Positions 45,042-54,486 of a stretch of 64,000 nt of DNA are shown here, one piece after another (position 1 is the stretch's first letter; every line of letters begins with the position of its first letter). The stretch spans positions 744,001-808,000 of the forward strand of contig NZ_CP058952.1 of NCBI RefSeq assembly GCF_013423785.1, given 5' to 3'. The translations under genes and the position numbers were made by a program. Under the pieces are notes generated by a model that saw only the letters and a program-made list of their open reading frames with translations, did no database searches and was not told the origin of the DNA. This stretch comes from Chitinibacter fontanus. GTDB taxonomy: Bacteria > Pseudomonadota > Gammaproteobacteria > Burkholderiales > Chitinibacteraceae.

Positions 45042-46490
45042 ATGACTGCGATCGACGCTTTCGATATCGTATTTTTTGGCGGCACAGGTGACCTCGCTTT
45101 ACGCAAGTTACTTCCTGCACTTTACCACCAAGACCAAGACGGCAATTTGCCAAGCGAAGGTCGAGTTATCTGTTTGGGCCGTAGCCCTTCTGACACCGCA
45201 GCTTATGTCGACAAAGCCCATGTGAAGGCGAAAGAATACCTTGGCAGCCATTATAACGAAAGTGACTGGAAGAAATTCGCTGCGCGCATTGAATACCTAA
45301 AAGTCGATGCAAATACTGAAGCTGACTTCGTCGCTCTAGCTGAAACACTCAACAAATTTCCGGCACGCGAACGCGTTTTCTACCTCTCAACAGCGCCTGA
45401 CTTTTTTGCCCCGATTGCCAAAAACCTGGCAGCACAAGGCTTGAACCAAGGCAATTCCCGCGTTGTGTTGGAAAAACCACTGGGTCATGATCTGGAATCA
45501 TCCAACAAGATTAATGACGAGGTGGGCGAATACTTCACCGAGAAACAGATCTACCGGATCGACCACTACTTGGGTAAAGAGCCAGTACTGAATTTGATCG
45601 CACTGCGCTTTGCCAACACGCTACTTGAGCCGCTGTGGCGCCGCGAATGGATTCGCGATGTGCAAATCACCGTAACCGAACAAGTGGGCGTGGAAACCCG
45701 TGCCGACTTCTACGACAAGACCGGTGCGCTGCGCGATATGGTACAAAACCACTTGCTGCAATTGCTAACCATCGTGGCGATGGAGCCACCAGCATCGATT
45801 GATGCCGATGCAGTTCGTGACGAGAAACTGAAAGTGCTGCGCGCGCTCAAACCACTGAGCGTTGATGATGTAAAAACTAAAGTGGTTCGTGGCCAGTACC
45901 GTGCTGGTGCGGTTGGTGGCAAGCCTGTTGTTGGTTATCAGGATGAACCAGGCGTGCCTGCTGGCTCTAAAGCAGAAACCTTCGTTGCGTTAAAGGCCGA
46001 AATCGAAACCTGGCGTTGGGCAGGTGTACCTTTCTTCCTGCGTACCGGCAAACGCCTAGGAGATCGTCTGGCGCAGATCGTGATCAATTTCCGCGAAGTA
46101 CCAACGTCGACCTTTGGCAAAAACACGCGCCCAAATCGCTTGGTGATCGAGTTGCAACCCGATGAGTCAGTCCGTCTGTACATGATGGCCAAAGAACCGG
46201 GCAAAGACCGTTTGCGCGAAGTGTATTTGGATCTGGATTTCAAAGAAGCCTTTAGCACTCGCAGCCCAGAAGCTTACGAGCGTTTGCTGATGGATGTGAT
46301 CAAAGGCGATCTGTCATTGTTCGTGCGTCGTGACGAACAACGTGCCGCTTGGCGTTGGGTTGAGCCAATTATCGAATCTTGGGAAAACAGCAGCGAAGGC
46401 CCTAAAACCTACACCGCTGGTACTTGGGGCCCTGCCGCTTCTTCGGCGCTGCTTTCACGTGACGGCCTATGCTGGCACGAAGAAGCATAA
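45042..46490 (+). CDS. zwf: Glucose-6-phosphate 1-dehydrogenase
   Basis: 482 residues. It oxidises glucose-6-phosphate to 6-phosphogluconolactone with NADP. FFGGTGDLALRKLLPALY binds the coenzyme, and RIDHYLGKEPVLN (near 175) is the active-site signature. The ATG at 45042 is chosen over TTG at 44997: the former has GAGGA about 10 nt upstream and begins right before the Rossmann strand. It is the first gene of zwf-pgl-hexR-pgi, divergent from edd. Confidence 0.96.
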   Translation: MTAIDAFDIVFFGGTGDLALRKLLPALYHQDQDGNLPSEGRVICLGRSPSDTAAYVDKAHVKAKEYLGSHYNESDWKKFAARIEYLKVDANTEADFVALAETLNKFPARERVFYLSTAPDFFAPIAKNLAAQGLNQGNSRVVLEKPLGHDLESSNKINDEVGEYFTEKQIYRIDHYLGKEPVLNLIALRFANTLLEPLWRREWIRDVQITVTEQVGVETRADFYDKTGALRDMVQNHLLQLLTIVAMEPPASIDADAVRDEKLKVLRALKPLSVDDVKTKVVRGQYRAGAVGGKPVVGYQDEPGVPAGSKAETFVALKAEIETWRWAGVPFFLRTGKRLGDRLAQIVINFREVPTSTFGKNTRPNRLVIELQPDESVRLYMMAKEPGKDRLREVYLDLDFKEAFSTRSPEAYERLLMDVIKGDLSLFVRRDEQRAAWRWVEPIIESWENSSEGPKTYTAGTWGPAASSALLSRDGLCWHEEA

Positions 46491-46511
46491 ATACCCACCA
46501 GCAGTAACCAC

Positions 46512-46540
46512 ATCAAGACCATGCTTAGCATGGTCTTGAT
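46512..46540 (+). other. Intercistronic hairpin between zwf and pgl
   Basis: ATCAAGACCATGC, loop TTA, GCATGGTCTTGAT: a perfect 13-bp stem without a U-tract. It may stabilise or process the zwf mRNA, or reduce read-through. Confidence 0.55.
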
Positions 46541-46579
46541 TGCAATACCCCGCAGCATTTTGAGAGTTTGGAGATTTTG

Positions 46580-47275
46580 ATGTCTTTGCAATGGCATGAA
46601 TTTAGCAACAAAGAAGCACTTGATCAGCAATTGGCGCTCACTATCGCAGACGAGCTCAAACAAGCAATCGCGCAGCGTGGCCAAGCGGGTTTAGCGGTTT
46701 CAGGTGGTCGCACGCCAGCCGGCATGTTCAAAGCCTTGCGTAATATCAATCTCGACTGGTCACGAGTGATCATTACCCTCGTTGACGAGCGCTGGGTGCA
46801 AGCTGATCACGCCGACAGCAATGAACGTTTGACGCGTGAAAATTTATTGCAAGACGCTGCTGCTGCTGCAACTTTTGTTTCTTTAGTCAATCAAGCGGCA
46901 ACTCCGCATGAAGCATTGGCAGAAATCGAAGCACGCTTAGCATCGCTACCTAAGCCAATTGATGTGGTCGTACTCGGCATGGGTGATGATGGTCATACTG
47001 CATCGCTATTTCCAAATGCACCTGAGCTGGAAGCGGCATGTGCTTCAACCCAACTATTGGCCGCAGTAACCCCACCAGTGGCTCCACATCAGCGCATTAC
47101 ACTCACGCTACCGAGCATTGTTTGCAGCCGCAAAGTAATCGTACACATTACTAGCGATAGCAAAAAAGCACTGCTATTGGATGCCATGGCGACGGATGTC
47201 GCTATCTCTGAGCAATATCCTATTCGCCGTGTTCTTGACCAAGTTCCCCAAGCTGACGTTTTCTGGGCTGCCTGA
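46580..47275 (+). CDS. pgl: 6-phosphogluconolactonase
   Basis: 231 residues. It hydrolyses 6-phosphogluconolactone to 6-phosphogluconate. Family motifs: LAVSGGRTPAGMFKAL near 39 (sugar-phosphate binding), TLVDERWV near 71 and VVLGMGDDGHTASLFP near 133. The ATG at 46580 has GGAG 6 nt upstream; the TTG four codons earlier is discarded. It is 89 bp behind zwf. Confidence 0.94.
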   Translation: MSLQWHEFSNKEALDQQLALTIADELKQAIAQRGQAGLAVSGGRTPAGMFKALRNINLDWSRVIITLVDERWVQADHADSNERLTRENLLQDAAAAATFVSLVNQAATPHEALAEIEARLASLPKPIDVVVLGMGDDGHTASLFPNAPELEAACASTQLLAAVTPPVAPHQRITLTLPSIVCSRKVIVHITSDSKKALLLDAMATDVAISEQYPIRRVLDQVPQADVFWAA

Positions 47276-47315
47276 GTGCTAGCGCAATGACGCTTTATTT
47301 TTGTATTAACCTTCA

Positions 47316-47341
47316 AACCACTCGCCAGCCGGCGAGTGGTT
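47316..47341 (+). other. Intercistronic hairpin between pgl and hexR
   Basis: AACCACTCGCC, loop AGCC, GGCGAGTGGTT, a perfect 11-bp GC-rich stem with no U-run after it. Possibly an mRNA-processing or partial-termination element that lowers hexR expression. Confidence 0.5.
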
Positions 47342-47368
47342 GTGCACGTTTGAGTGAGGACTAACGAT

Positions 47369-48211
47369 ATGCTCGAACGCATCAAAACCGTACTCGATTC
47401 ATTATCGAAATCAGAGCGTAAAGTTGCCGAGTTGGTCATTGCGCAGCCAAATCTGGTGGCCAATGCCCCGATTGCACAAATTGCTGAGTTGGCCGATGTT
47501 TCACAACCGACGGTGATTCGCTTCTGTCGCTCGCTCAACTGTTCAGGCCTACAGGACTTTAAACTGCGCCTTACCCGCAGTTTGGTATCTGGTGTGCCCT
47601 ATGTGCACTCGATGGTCTCGGCAGATGATTCTGCCCATGATCTAGCGCGTAAACTATTTGATAACAATATTTCGCACCTGCTCCGTTGTCGCAACGAGCT
47701 CGATACTGATGTACTTGAACGCGCAATTAAAGTGCTATCGAACACACATAAAATCGAGGTTTGGGGCCAAGGCCAATCGGGTGCGGTGGCGATTGACGCG
47801 CAAAATAAATTTTTCCGTCTTGGTGTACCCACGGTCGCCTACACCGACCCGCATATGCACGGCATGAGCGCGTCGATGCTCAAGCCGGGTGATGCCGTGA
47901 TTGCGGTCTCTAACTCTGGCCGTACGCTCGATATGCTGCGCTCAGTTGAAATCGCCCGCGATGCCGGCGCTGACGTCATTGGTATTACCCACAGCAAATC
48001 CCCACTCGCGAAGCGCTGCAATATTTGCCTTTATGCCGACACGATGGAAGACCCGGATTTGTACACCCCAATGATCACCCGCATTGTGCATTTGGTGATT
48101 ATTGACGTACTCGCCGTGGGCGTCGCACTCAAACGCGGCCCAGAGCTGATTGATCAGCTTGAAAAAATGAAACGCAATATGAAAGAAAAACGAGTTCGCG
48201 GCCATGAGTAA
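47369..48211 (+). CDS. hexR: HexR, RpiR-family regulator of central carbon genes
   Basis: 280 residues. An N-terminal RpiR helix-turn-helix (about 1-77: [31 protein letters not shown]) is joined to a SIS sugar-phosphate-binding domain (about 115-245: [22 protein letters not shown] and [12 protein letters not shown]). HexR represses ED and related genes and is released by KDPG. Its predicted operators sit upstream of both edd and zwf in this window, which includes its own operon, implying autoregulation. The ATG at 47369 follows GAGG by 9 nt. Confidence 0.93.
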   Translation: MLERIKTVLDSLSKSERKVAELVIAQPNLVANAPIAQIAELADVSQPTVIRFCRSLNCSGLQDFKLRLTRSLVSGVPYVHSMVSADDSAHDLARKLFDNNISHLLRCRNELDTDVLERAIKVLSNTHKIEVWGQGQSGAVAIDAQNKFFRLGVPTVAYTDPHMHGMSASMLKPGDAVIAVSNSGRTLDMLRSVEIARDAGADVIGITHSKSPLAKRCNICLYADTMEDPDLYTPMITRIVHLVIIDVLAVGVALKRGPELIDQLEKMKRNMKEKRVRGHE

Positions 48212-48263
48212 GCGAACCAATACCAAAGCTAATAAAAATAGTGATTCACGAGGAACTGTGTCG

Positions 48264-49910
48264 ATGTCCAATTTAACTTCGTCGCCGGCTTGGCAAGCGC
48301 TCATCGAGCATTACAAAGAAATCAAACCACTGCACATGCGTGATTTGTTTCTGAACGATCCACATCGCTTTGAGAAATTCTCCCTTGAAACCGGTGGTCT
48401 ATTTTTTGATTACTCAAAAAACCGCATCACCGAGCAAACCATGGCGTTGTTGTTCGACCTGGCTCGCCAATCTGGTGTCAAAGAGCGGATCGAGAAAATG
48501 TTCTCGGGTGAAAAAATCAATATCACCGAAAACCGCGCCGTATTGCATACCGCCTTGCGCAATCTGGATCACAATCCGATTGTGGTGGATGGCGAAGATG
48601 TGATGCCGAAAGTGAACGCGGTCAAAGAGCAAATCGGCCACTTCTCGGATAAAGTTCGCTCAGGGGAGTGGCAAGGCTATACCGGCAAACCGATTACCGA
48701 CATCGTGAACATTGGGATCGGCGGCTCGGATTTGGGGCCATTAATGGTCTGTCAGTCGCTCAAAGAATACGGCCATGCCCGCCTGTCGATGCATTTTGTT
48801 TCGACGGTTGATGGTGATCAGATTGTTTCAACGTTGAAATTACTCAACCCAGAAACCACGCTATTTATTATTGCGTCAAAAACCTTTACCACCCAAGAAA
48901 CCATTACCAATGCCCGCACCGCGCGCGCTTGGTTCGTCAAAGCAGCGGGCGATGAAAAACACATCGCCAAGCACTTTGTTGCCGTATCGACCAATAGCAA
49001 AGCCGTCGCTGAGTTTGGTATCGACACCAATAATATGTTCGAGTTTTGGGATTGGGTAGGTGGTCGCTACTCGCTATGGTCAGCGATTGGTTTGCCGATT
49101 GCAATCTACTTGGGCAAACACAATTACCAAGATTTGCTGCACGGTGCTTACACCATGGACCAGCATTTCCGTGGCAAACCATTTGAGCAAAATCTGCCGG
49201 TGATTATGGCGATGCTTGGCATTTGGTACGGCAACTTTTTTGGTGCCAACACCCATCTGGTTTCACCGTATAACCAATGTATGTCACGCTTCCCAGCCTA
49301 TTTGCAACAGCTGGATATGGAATCGAACGGTAAAACCGTTGATCTTGATGGCAATCAGGTTGATTACGCCACAGGCCCGGTGGTGTGGGGTGATGCGGGG
49401 ATCAACGGTCAGCACGCTTATTACCAGATGTTGCACCAAGGCACGCAAATCGTACCGATCGACTTTATCGCAACGATTGAGCACCCCGATATTCCAGAGC
49501 CACACAGCACCATCTTGATGGCCAATTTCTTCGCCCAAACCGAAGCATTTATGCGCGGTAAAAACGAAGCTGAAGTACGTGCGGAGCTCGAAAAATCTGG
49601 TATTACCGGCCAAGCGCAAGACGAGCTAATGCCACACAAGATTTTCAAAGGCAACCGTCCAACTAATACCATCATCATGCAGCGCCTGACACCACGTCGT
49701 CTGGGTGCATTGATCGCCCTGTACGAACACAAAATTTTTGTACAAGGCACCGTGTGGAACATTAACTCCTACGATCAGTGGGGTGTTGAATTAGGCAAAC
49801 AATTGGCTAAGCTGATCGAATCCGATTTGACTACACCAGGCTTAACGACTAGCCATGACGCATCAACCAATGGCTTGATTAACTATTTCAAACGCAATAC
49901 ACCGCGCTAA
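48264..49910 (+). CDS. pgi: Glucose-6-phosphate isomerase
   Basis: 548 residues from this start, as in most bacterial Pgi. It interconverts glucose-6-phosphate and fructose-6-phosphate. Signatures: [15 protein letters not shown] near 148, FVSTVDGD near 183, [13 protein letters not shown] near 211 and [14 protein letters not shown] near 272; C-terminal [20 protein letters not shown]. An in-frame ATG at 48204 overlaps hexR by 8 bp and would add 20 residues with no family match. The chosen ATG has AGGA about 10 nt upstream. Confidence 0.95.
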   Translation: MSNLTSSPAWQALIEHYKEIKPLHMRDLFLNDPHRFEKFSLETGGLFFDYSKNRITEQTMALLFDLARQSGVKERIEKMFSGEKINITENRAVLHTALRNLDHNPIVVDGEDVMPKVNAVKEQIGHFSDKVRSGEWQGYTGKPITDIVNIGIGGSDLGPLMVCQSLKEYGHARLSMHFVSTVDGDQIVSTLKLLNPETTLFIIASKTFTTQETITNARTARAWFVKAAGDEKHIAKHFVAVSTNSKAVAEFGIDTNNMFEFWDWVGGRYSLWSAIGLPIAIYLGKHNYQDLLHGAYTMDQHFRGKPFEQNLPVIMAMLGIWYGNFFGANTHLVSPYNQCMSRFPAYLQQLDMESNGKTVDLDGNQVDYATGPVVWGDAGINGQHAYYQMLHQGTQIVPIDFIATIEHPDIPEPHSTILMANFFAQTEAFMRGKNEAEVRAELEKSGITGQAQDELMPHKIFKGNRPTNTIIMQRLTPRRLGALIALYEHKIFVQGTVWNINSYDQWGVELGKQLAKLIESDLTTPGLTTSHDASTNGLINYFKRNTPR

Positions 49911-49915
49911 ACAGA

Positions 49916-49965
49916 CACGCAGGCAAACCCTGCGTGCTCAAGGCCCGACCACATGAACCGGGCCT
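49916..49965 (+). terminator. Two adjacent hairpins between pgi and aceE
   Basis: CACGCAGG/CCTGCGTG (49916-49923, 49929-49936) and AGGCCCG/CGGGCCT (49941-49947, 49959-49965). No real U-tract follows either one, so they may be weak terminators or RNA-stability stems marking the border between the zwf operon and the pyruvate dehydrogenase genes. Confidence 0.45.
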
Positions 49966-50011
49966 GAAGAAGTGTGATTTTAAAATAACCCACTCACAAG
50001 GTAGATACACG

Positions 50012-52669
50012 ATGGCAGATCAGATTAACGACCATGATCCACAAGAAACCAAAGAATGGCTCGAAGCGCTACAAGGCGTTATCGCAGCTGAAGGCGCTGA
50101 ACGCGCCCATTTCCTCGTGGAAAAACTGGTAGATCAAGCCCGTCAAGACGGTGTGAACATCCCTTACACTGCCACTACGGCTTACATCAACACCATTCCT
50201 GCGCACTTGCAAGCCAAGCACCCAGGCAATGCACACCTTGAAGAACGCATTTTGTCGTACACCCGCTGGAATGCAGCGGCGATGGTGGCTAAGGCCAACC
50301 GCGATGCGGCCGAGCCTGGTGGTCACATTTCTTCATTTGCTTCAGCCGCCACGTTGTACGATGTGGGTTGGAATCATTTCTGGCACGCCGCCAATGAAAA
50401 CCACGGCGGTGACTTGGTTTATTTCCAAGGTCACTCTGCGCCAGGTATGTACTCACGCGCCTTCCTCGAAGGTCGCATTTCTGAAGACCAACTGAACAAA
50501 TTCCGTCGCGAAGTGGACGGTGACGGTCTGTCTTCGTACCCGCACCCATGGTTGATGCCAGATTTCTGGCAATTCCCAACTGTATCGATGGGTCTGGGCC
50601 CACTGATGGCGATCTACCAAGCTCGCTTTATGAAATATCTGGATGATCGCGGCTTTAAACAAAAAGGCGATCGTCACGTTTGGTGTTTCTGCGGTGACGG
50701 TGAAATGGACGAGCCAGAATCTCTGGGCGCGATTTCATTGGCTGGCCGTGAAAAACTCGACAACTTGATTTTCGTTATCAACTGCAACTTGCAACGTCTG
50801 GATGGCCCAGTACGCGGTAACGGCAAAATCATCCAAGAACTCGAAGGCGACTTCCGTGGTTCGGGCTGGAACGTAATCAAAGTGGTTTGGGGCTCAGGCT
50901 GGGATGCCTTGCTGGCGCAAGACAAGAAAGGCTTGCTGCAAAAACGTATGATGGAAGTGGTTGACGGCGAATACCAGACTTACAAATCGAAAAATGGCGC
51001 TTACGTGCGCGAACACTTCTTCGGTAAATACCCAGAATTGCTCGACCTCGTTGCGAACATGACCGACGACGACATCTGGAAACTGACGCGCGGCGGTAAC
51101 GATCTGTTTAAAGTTTACGCTGCGTACAAAGCGGCCGTTGAGCACAAAGGCCAACCAACGCTCTTGCTCGTTAAAACCGTTAAAGGTTTCGGCGTTGGCG
51201 CTGCCGGTGAATCACAAAACACCGCGCACAACACCAAGAAATTGGGTGACGATGACTTGTTGCATCTGCGCGATCGTTTCCACGTGCCATTGTCTGATGA
51301 AGAAGCCAAAGCGTGCACTTTCTATCGTCCACCAGCAGACAGCCCAGAGTACAAATACATGATGGAGCGTCGCGCAGCATTGGGCGGCTTTATCCCATCA
51401 CGTAAACCAGTCAACGAACCACTGGAAGTGCCAGCGCTGGACGCATTCAAAGCCTTGCTCGAATCTTCGGGCGAGCGCGAAATGTCAACGACCATGGCCT
51501 TTGTGCGTATCTTGAACACCTTGGTGAAAGACAAACAAATCGGCAAACGCGTGGTGCCTATCGTTCCCGATGAGAGCCGTACTTTCGGTATGGAAGGTAT
51601 GTTCCGTCAATTGGGCATCTGGTCACACGTGGGTCAATTGTACGAGCCACAAGATGCTGACCAACTGATGTTCTACAAAGAATCGCAAACCGGTCAGATC
51701 TTGCAAGAAGGTATCAATGAAGCGGGCGCGATGTCAGACTGGATCGCCGCAGCAACATCGTATGCCAACCACGGCCACACGATGATTCCGTTCTACATCT
51801 ACTACTCGATGTTCGGTTTCCAACGTATCGGTGACTTGGCTTGGGCAGCAGGCGACTTGCGCGCACGCGGCTTCTTGATCGGCGGAACGGCTGGTCGCAC
51901 GACACTGAACGGCGAAGGCTTGCAGCACCAAGATGGTCACGGTCATCTGTTTGCTGAATTCGTACCAAACTGCGTGTCTTACGATCCGACGTTTGCGTAT
52001 GAATTGGCCGTGATCGTGCAAGACGGTATGCGTCGTATGTATCAAGACCAAGAGAACATCTACTACTACCTGTCGGTGATGAACGAGAACTACGCTCACC
52101 CAGCGATGCCAGCGGGTGCGGAAGCGGGCATCCTGCGCGGTCTGTACCAATTCAAACAAGGCGACGCTGGTAAGCTCAAAGTTCAATTGATGGGCTCAGG
52201 CACGATCTTCCGTGAAGTGATCGCGGCGGCTGATTTGCTGAAAGCGGACTTCGGTGTTGATGCCGACATCTGGTCAGCGCCAAGCTTTAACGAACTGCGT
52301 CGTGACGGTATGGCCGCAACTCGCCACAACTACCTGAACCCAACCGCTGAACAGCGCGTTCCATACGTTACGGAATGCCTGAAAGATGCCCAAGGTCCAG
52401 TGATTTGTGCGACTGACTATAAACGCACTTACGCCGATCAAATCCGCGAATACGTACCAGGTCGCTATGTGGTACTCGGTTGCGACGGCTTCGGTCGTTC
52501 AGCTAGCCGCCAAGAGTTGCGCAGCTTCTTCGAAGTTGATCGCTACCACGTTGCCGTGGCTGCACTAAAAGCCTTGGCCGACGAAGGCTTGCTACCAGTG
52601 GCTAAAGTCGCTGAAGCGATTGCGAAATACGGCATCCGCACCGAGCGCCCAGCGCCTTGGACTGTGTAA
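50012..52669 (+). CDS. aceE: Pyruvate dehydrogenase E1 component (homodimeric)
   Basis: 885 residues (E. coli 887). The thiamine-diphosphate enzyme that decarboxylates pyruvate and acetylates lipoyl groups on AceF. The ThDP motif begins at CGDGEMDEPESLGA (near 230) and ends with NLIFVINCNLQRLDGPV. Other segments: GHSAPGMYSRAFLEGR and GGTAGRTTLNGEGLQHQDGH. The ATG at 50012 (MADQINDHD) is preferred to an upstream in-frame start because AAGGT precedes it and homologues begin there. Confidence 0.96.
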   Translation: MADQINDHDPQETKEWLEALQGVIAAEGAERAHFLVEKLVDQARQDGVNIPYTATTAYINTIPAHLQAKHPGNAHLEERILSYTRWNAAAMVAKANRDAAEPGGHISSFASAATLYDVGWNHFWHAANENHGGDLVYFQGHSAPGMYSRAFLEGRISEDQLNKFRREVDGDGLSSYPHPWLMPDFWQFPTVSMGLGPLMAIYQARFMKYLDDRGFKQKGDRHVWCFCGDGEMDEPESLGAISLAGREKLDNLIFVINCNLQRLDGPVRGNGKIIQELEGDFRGSGWNVIKVVWGSGWDALLAQDKKGLLQKRMMEVVDGEYQTYKSKNGAYVREHFFGKYPELLDLVANMTDDDIWKLTRGGNDLFKVYAAYKAAVEHKGQPTLLLVKTVKGFGVGAAGESQNTAHNTKKLGDDDLLHLRDRFHVPLSDEEAKACTFYRPPADSPEYKYMMERRAALGGFIPSRKPVNEPLEVPALDAFKALLESSGEREMSTTMAFVRILNTLVKDKQIGKRVVPIVPDESRTFGMEGMFRQLGIWSHVGQLYEPQDADQLMFYKESQTGQILQEGINEAGAMSDWIAAATSYANHGHTMIPFYIYYSMFGFQRIGDLAWAAGDLRARGFLIGGTAGRTTLNGEGLQHQDGHGHLFAEFVPNCVSYDPTFAYELAVIVQDGMRRMYQDQENIYYYLSVMNENYAHPAMPAGAEAGILRGLYQFKQGDAGKLKVQLMGSGTIFREVIAAADLLKADFGVDADIWSAPSFNELRRDGMAATRHNYLNPTAEQRVPYVTECLKDAQGPVICATDYKRTYADQIREYVPGRYVVLGCDGFGRSASRQELRSFFEVDRYHVAVAALKALADEGLLPVAKVAEAIAKYGIRTERPAPWTV

Positions 52670-52684
52670 CTAATAAGTGAGAAA

Positions 52685-52720
52685 CAGCTTGGTTTGGGTA
52701 TAGCCACCCAAGTCAAGCTG
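52685..52720 (+). other. Intercistronic hairpin between aceE and aceF
   Basis: CAGCTTG (52685-52691) pairs with CAAGCTG (52714-52720) and inner TTGGGT with ACCCAA. No U-tract follows. A second such stem lies between aceF and lpd. Confidence 0.5.
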
Positions 52721-52764
52721 AACAATTAACGGCGGGATATACCCCACCCTCACAGGATTTGACC

Positions 52765-54396
52765 ATGAGCAACATTATTGAATTGAAGATCCCGGACATC
52801 GGCGGCCACGCAGGCGTTGAAGTCATTGAAGTATTTGTCAAAGTTGGTGACGTGATCGAGAAAGAGCAATCTTTGATCACTTTGGAAACCGACAAAGCCA
52901 CTATGGAAGTGCCAGCCACTGAAGGCGGTGTCGTTAAAGAAGTTAAAATCAAAGTCGGCGATAAAGCCTCCGAAGGCGATGTAGTCTTGATGCTGGAAGT
53001 CGGCGCAGCCGCTGCGGCTCCTGCACCTGCAGCTACTGCGGCACCTGCTCCAGCTGCCGCACCAGTCGCAGCACCTGCTGCGGCCGCGATCGTTGAAGTG
53101 CATGTACCCGATATCGGTAACTTCGACGCGGTTGAAGTAATCGAGGTCAACGTCAAAGTTGGCGACACCATCGCGATTGATGATGGCCTAATTACGTTGG
53201 AATCTGACAAAGCCAGCATGGAAGTACCATCAACTGCCGCTGGTGTAGTAGAAAGCATCGCAGTTAAACTCGGCGACAAAGTAGCACAAGGCGCACTGGT
53301 ATTGACTGTACGCTCTAGCGCAGCTGCCGCAGCGCCAGTCGCAGCGGCATCAGCACCAGTTGCTGCGGCTCCTGCTCCAGTTGCTGCTCCAGCCGCTGTA
53401 GCAGCTCCCGTTGCCGCACCGGCAGCAGTTGCTTCTGCACCGGCTAAATTTGACGAAGCGAACTTCAACAAAGCGCACGCTTCGCCATCAGTACGCAAAT
53501 TTGCGCGTGAATTGGGCGTGGATTTGAGCAAAGTGGCAGGTAAAGGCCCGAAAGGCCGTATCTTGCACGAAGACGTTCAGTCATTTGTTAAATCAGTGAT
53601 GACCAGCGCCGTTGCATCTTCATTGGCTGCTCCAGCAGCCAGCGGCGCATCTCTGGGTGGCGGCATTGATTTGTTGCCATGGCCAAAAGTCGATTTCGCC
53701 AAATTCGGCCCAATCGAAACCAAGCCACTGAGCCGCATCAAGAAAATCTCTGGCGCCAATCTGCACCGTAACTGGGTCGTGATCCCGCACGTGACGTTCA
53801 ACGACGAGTGCGATATCACCGAGCTGGAAGAATTCCGCAAGCAAGTCGGCAAAGAGTGGGAAAAATCAGGCCTGAAGATCAGCCCATTGGCGTTCATCAT
53901 CAAGGCCGCCGCTGAAGCGCTCAAAGCCTTCCCGGAAATGAATTCATCACTCGACGGCGACAATCTGGTTCTGAAACAGTACTACCACATCGGCTTCGCC
54001 GCTGACACGCCAAACGGCTTGGTAGTACCAGTGATCAAAGACGCCGACAAAAAAGGCCTGAAAGAAATCTGCAAAGAGCTGACCGAATTGTCGTTAGCGG
54101 CCCGCGAAGGCAAACTGAAGCCAACCGATATGCAAGGCGCAACCTTCACGATTTCTAGCTTGGGCGGCATCGGCGGCACGGGCTTTACACCGATCGTGAA
54201 TGCACCTGAAGTGGCAATCCTGGGCGTATGCAAATCGCAAATCAAACCAGTTTGGAACGGCAAAGAATTTGCGCCACGTCTGATGTGCCCATTGTCGCTG
54301 TCATTCGATCACCGCGTGATCGATGGCGCGCAAGCGGGTCGCTTCACAGTGCATCTGGGCAAATTGCTTAGCGACGTTCGCCGCTTGATTCTCTAA
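52765..54396 (+). CDS. aceF: Pyruvate dehydrogenase E2, dihydrolipoyl acetyltransferase
   Basis: 543 residues. Two lipoyl domains (about 1-75 and 110-185), each with its lipoyl Lys: ETDKATME and ESDKASME. Ala/Pro-rich linkers join them to a peripheral-subunit-binding domain (about 235-270: ASPSVRKFARELGVDLSKV) and then the acetyltransferase core with SFDHRVIDGAQAGRF (catalytic His). It forms the complex core and passes acetyl to CoA. AGGA lies 7 nt before the ATG. Domain number differs from E. coli (three lipoyl domains). Confidence 0.95.
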   Translation: MSNIIELKIPDIGGHAGVEVIEVFVKVGDVIEKEQSLITLETDKATMEVPATEGGVVKEVKIKVGDKASEGDVVLMLEVGAAAAAPAPAATAAPAPAAAPVAAPAAAAIVEVHVPDIGNFDAVEVIEVNVKVGDTIAIDDGLITLESDKASMEVPSTAAGVVESIAVKLGDKVAQGALVLTVRSSAAAAAPVAAASAPVAAAPAPVAAPAAVAAPVAAPAAVASAPAKFDEANFNKAHASPSVRKFARELGVDLSKVAGKGPKGRILHEDVQSFVKSVMTSAVASSLAAPAASGASLGGGIDLLPWPKVDFAKFGPIETKPLSRIKKISGANLHRNWVVIPHVTFNDECDITELEEFRKQVGKEWEKSGLKISPLAFIIKAAAEALKAFPEMNSSLDGDNLVLKQYYHIGFAADTPNGLVVPVIKDADKKGLKEICKELTELSLAAREGKLKPTDMQGATFTISSLGGIGGTGFTPIVNAPEVAILGVCKSQIKPVWNGKEFAPRLMCPLSLSFDHRVIDGAQAGRFTVHLGKLLSDVRRLIL

Positions 54397-54412
54397 TTCT
54401 GCGAGGCGTGAT

Positions 54413-54452
54413 GGGCTAGGTATTGCTCTGTAGCTTAATACAGACCTAGCCC
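54413..54452 (+). other. Intercistronic hairpin between aceF and lpd
   Basis: GGGCTAGGT (54413-54421) pairs with ACCTAGCCC (54444-54452), with an inner CTGTA/TACAG stem. No U-run. It may tune lpd expression relative to aceEF. Confidence 0.5.
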
Positions 54453-54486
54453 CCACCTCATACCCAAGACCTCACAGGAATAAATG

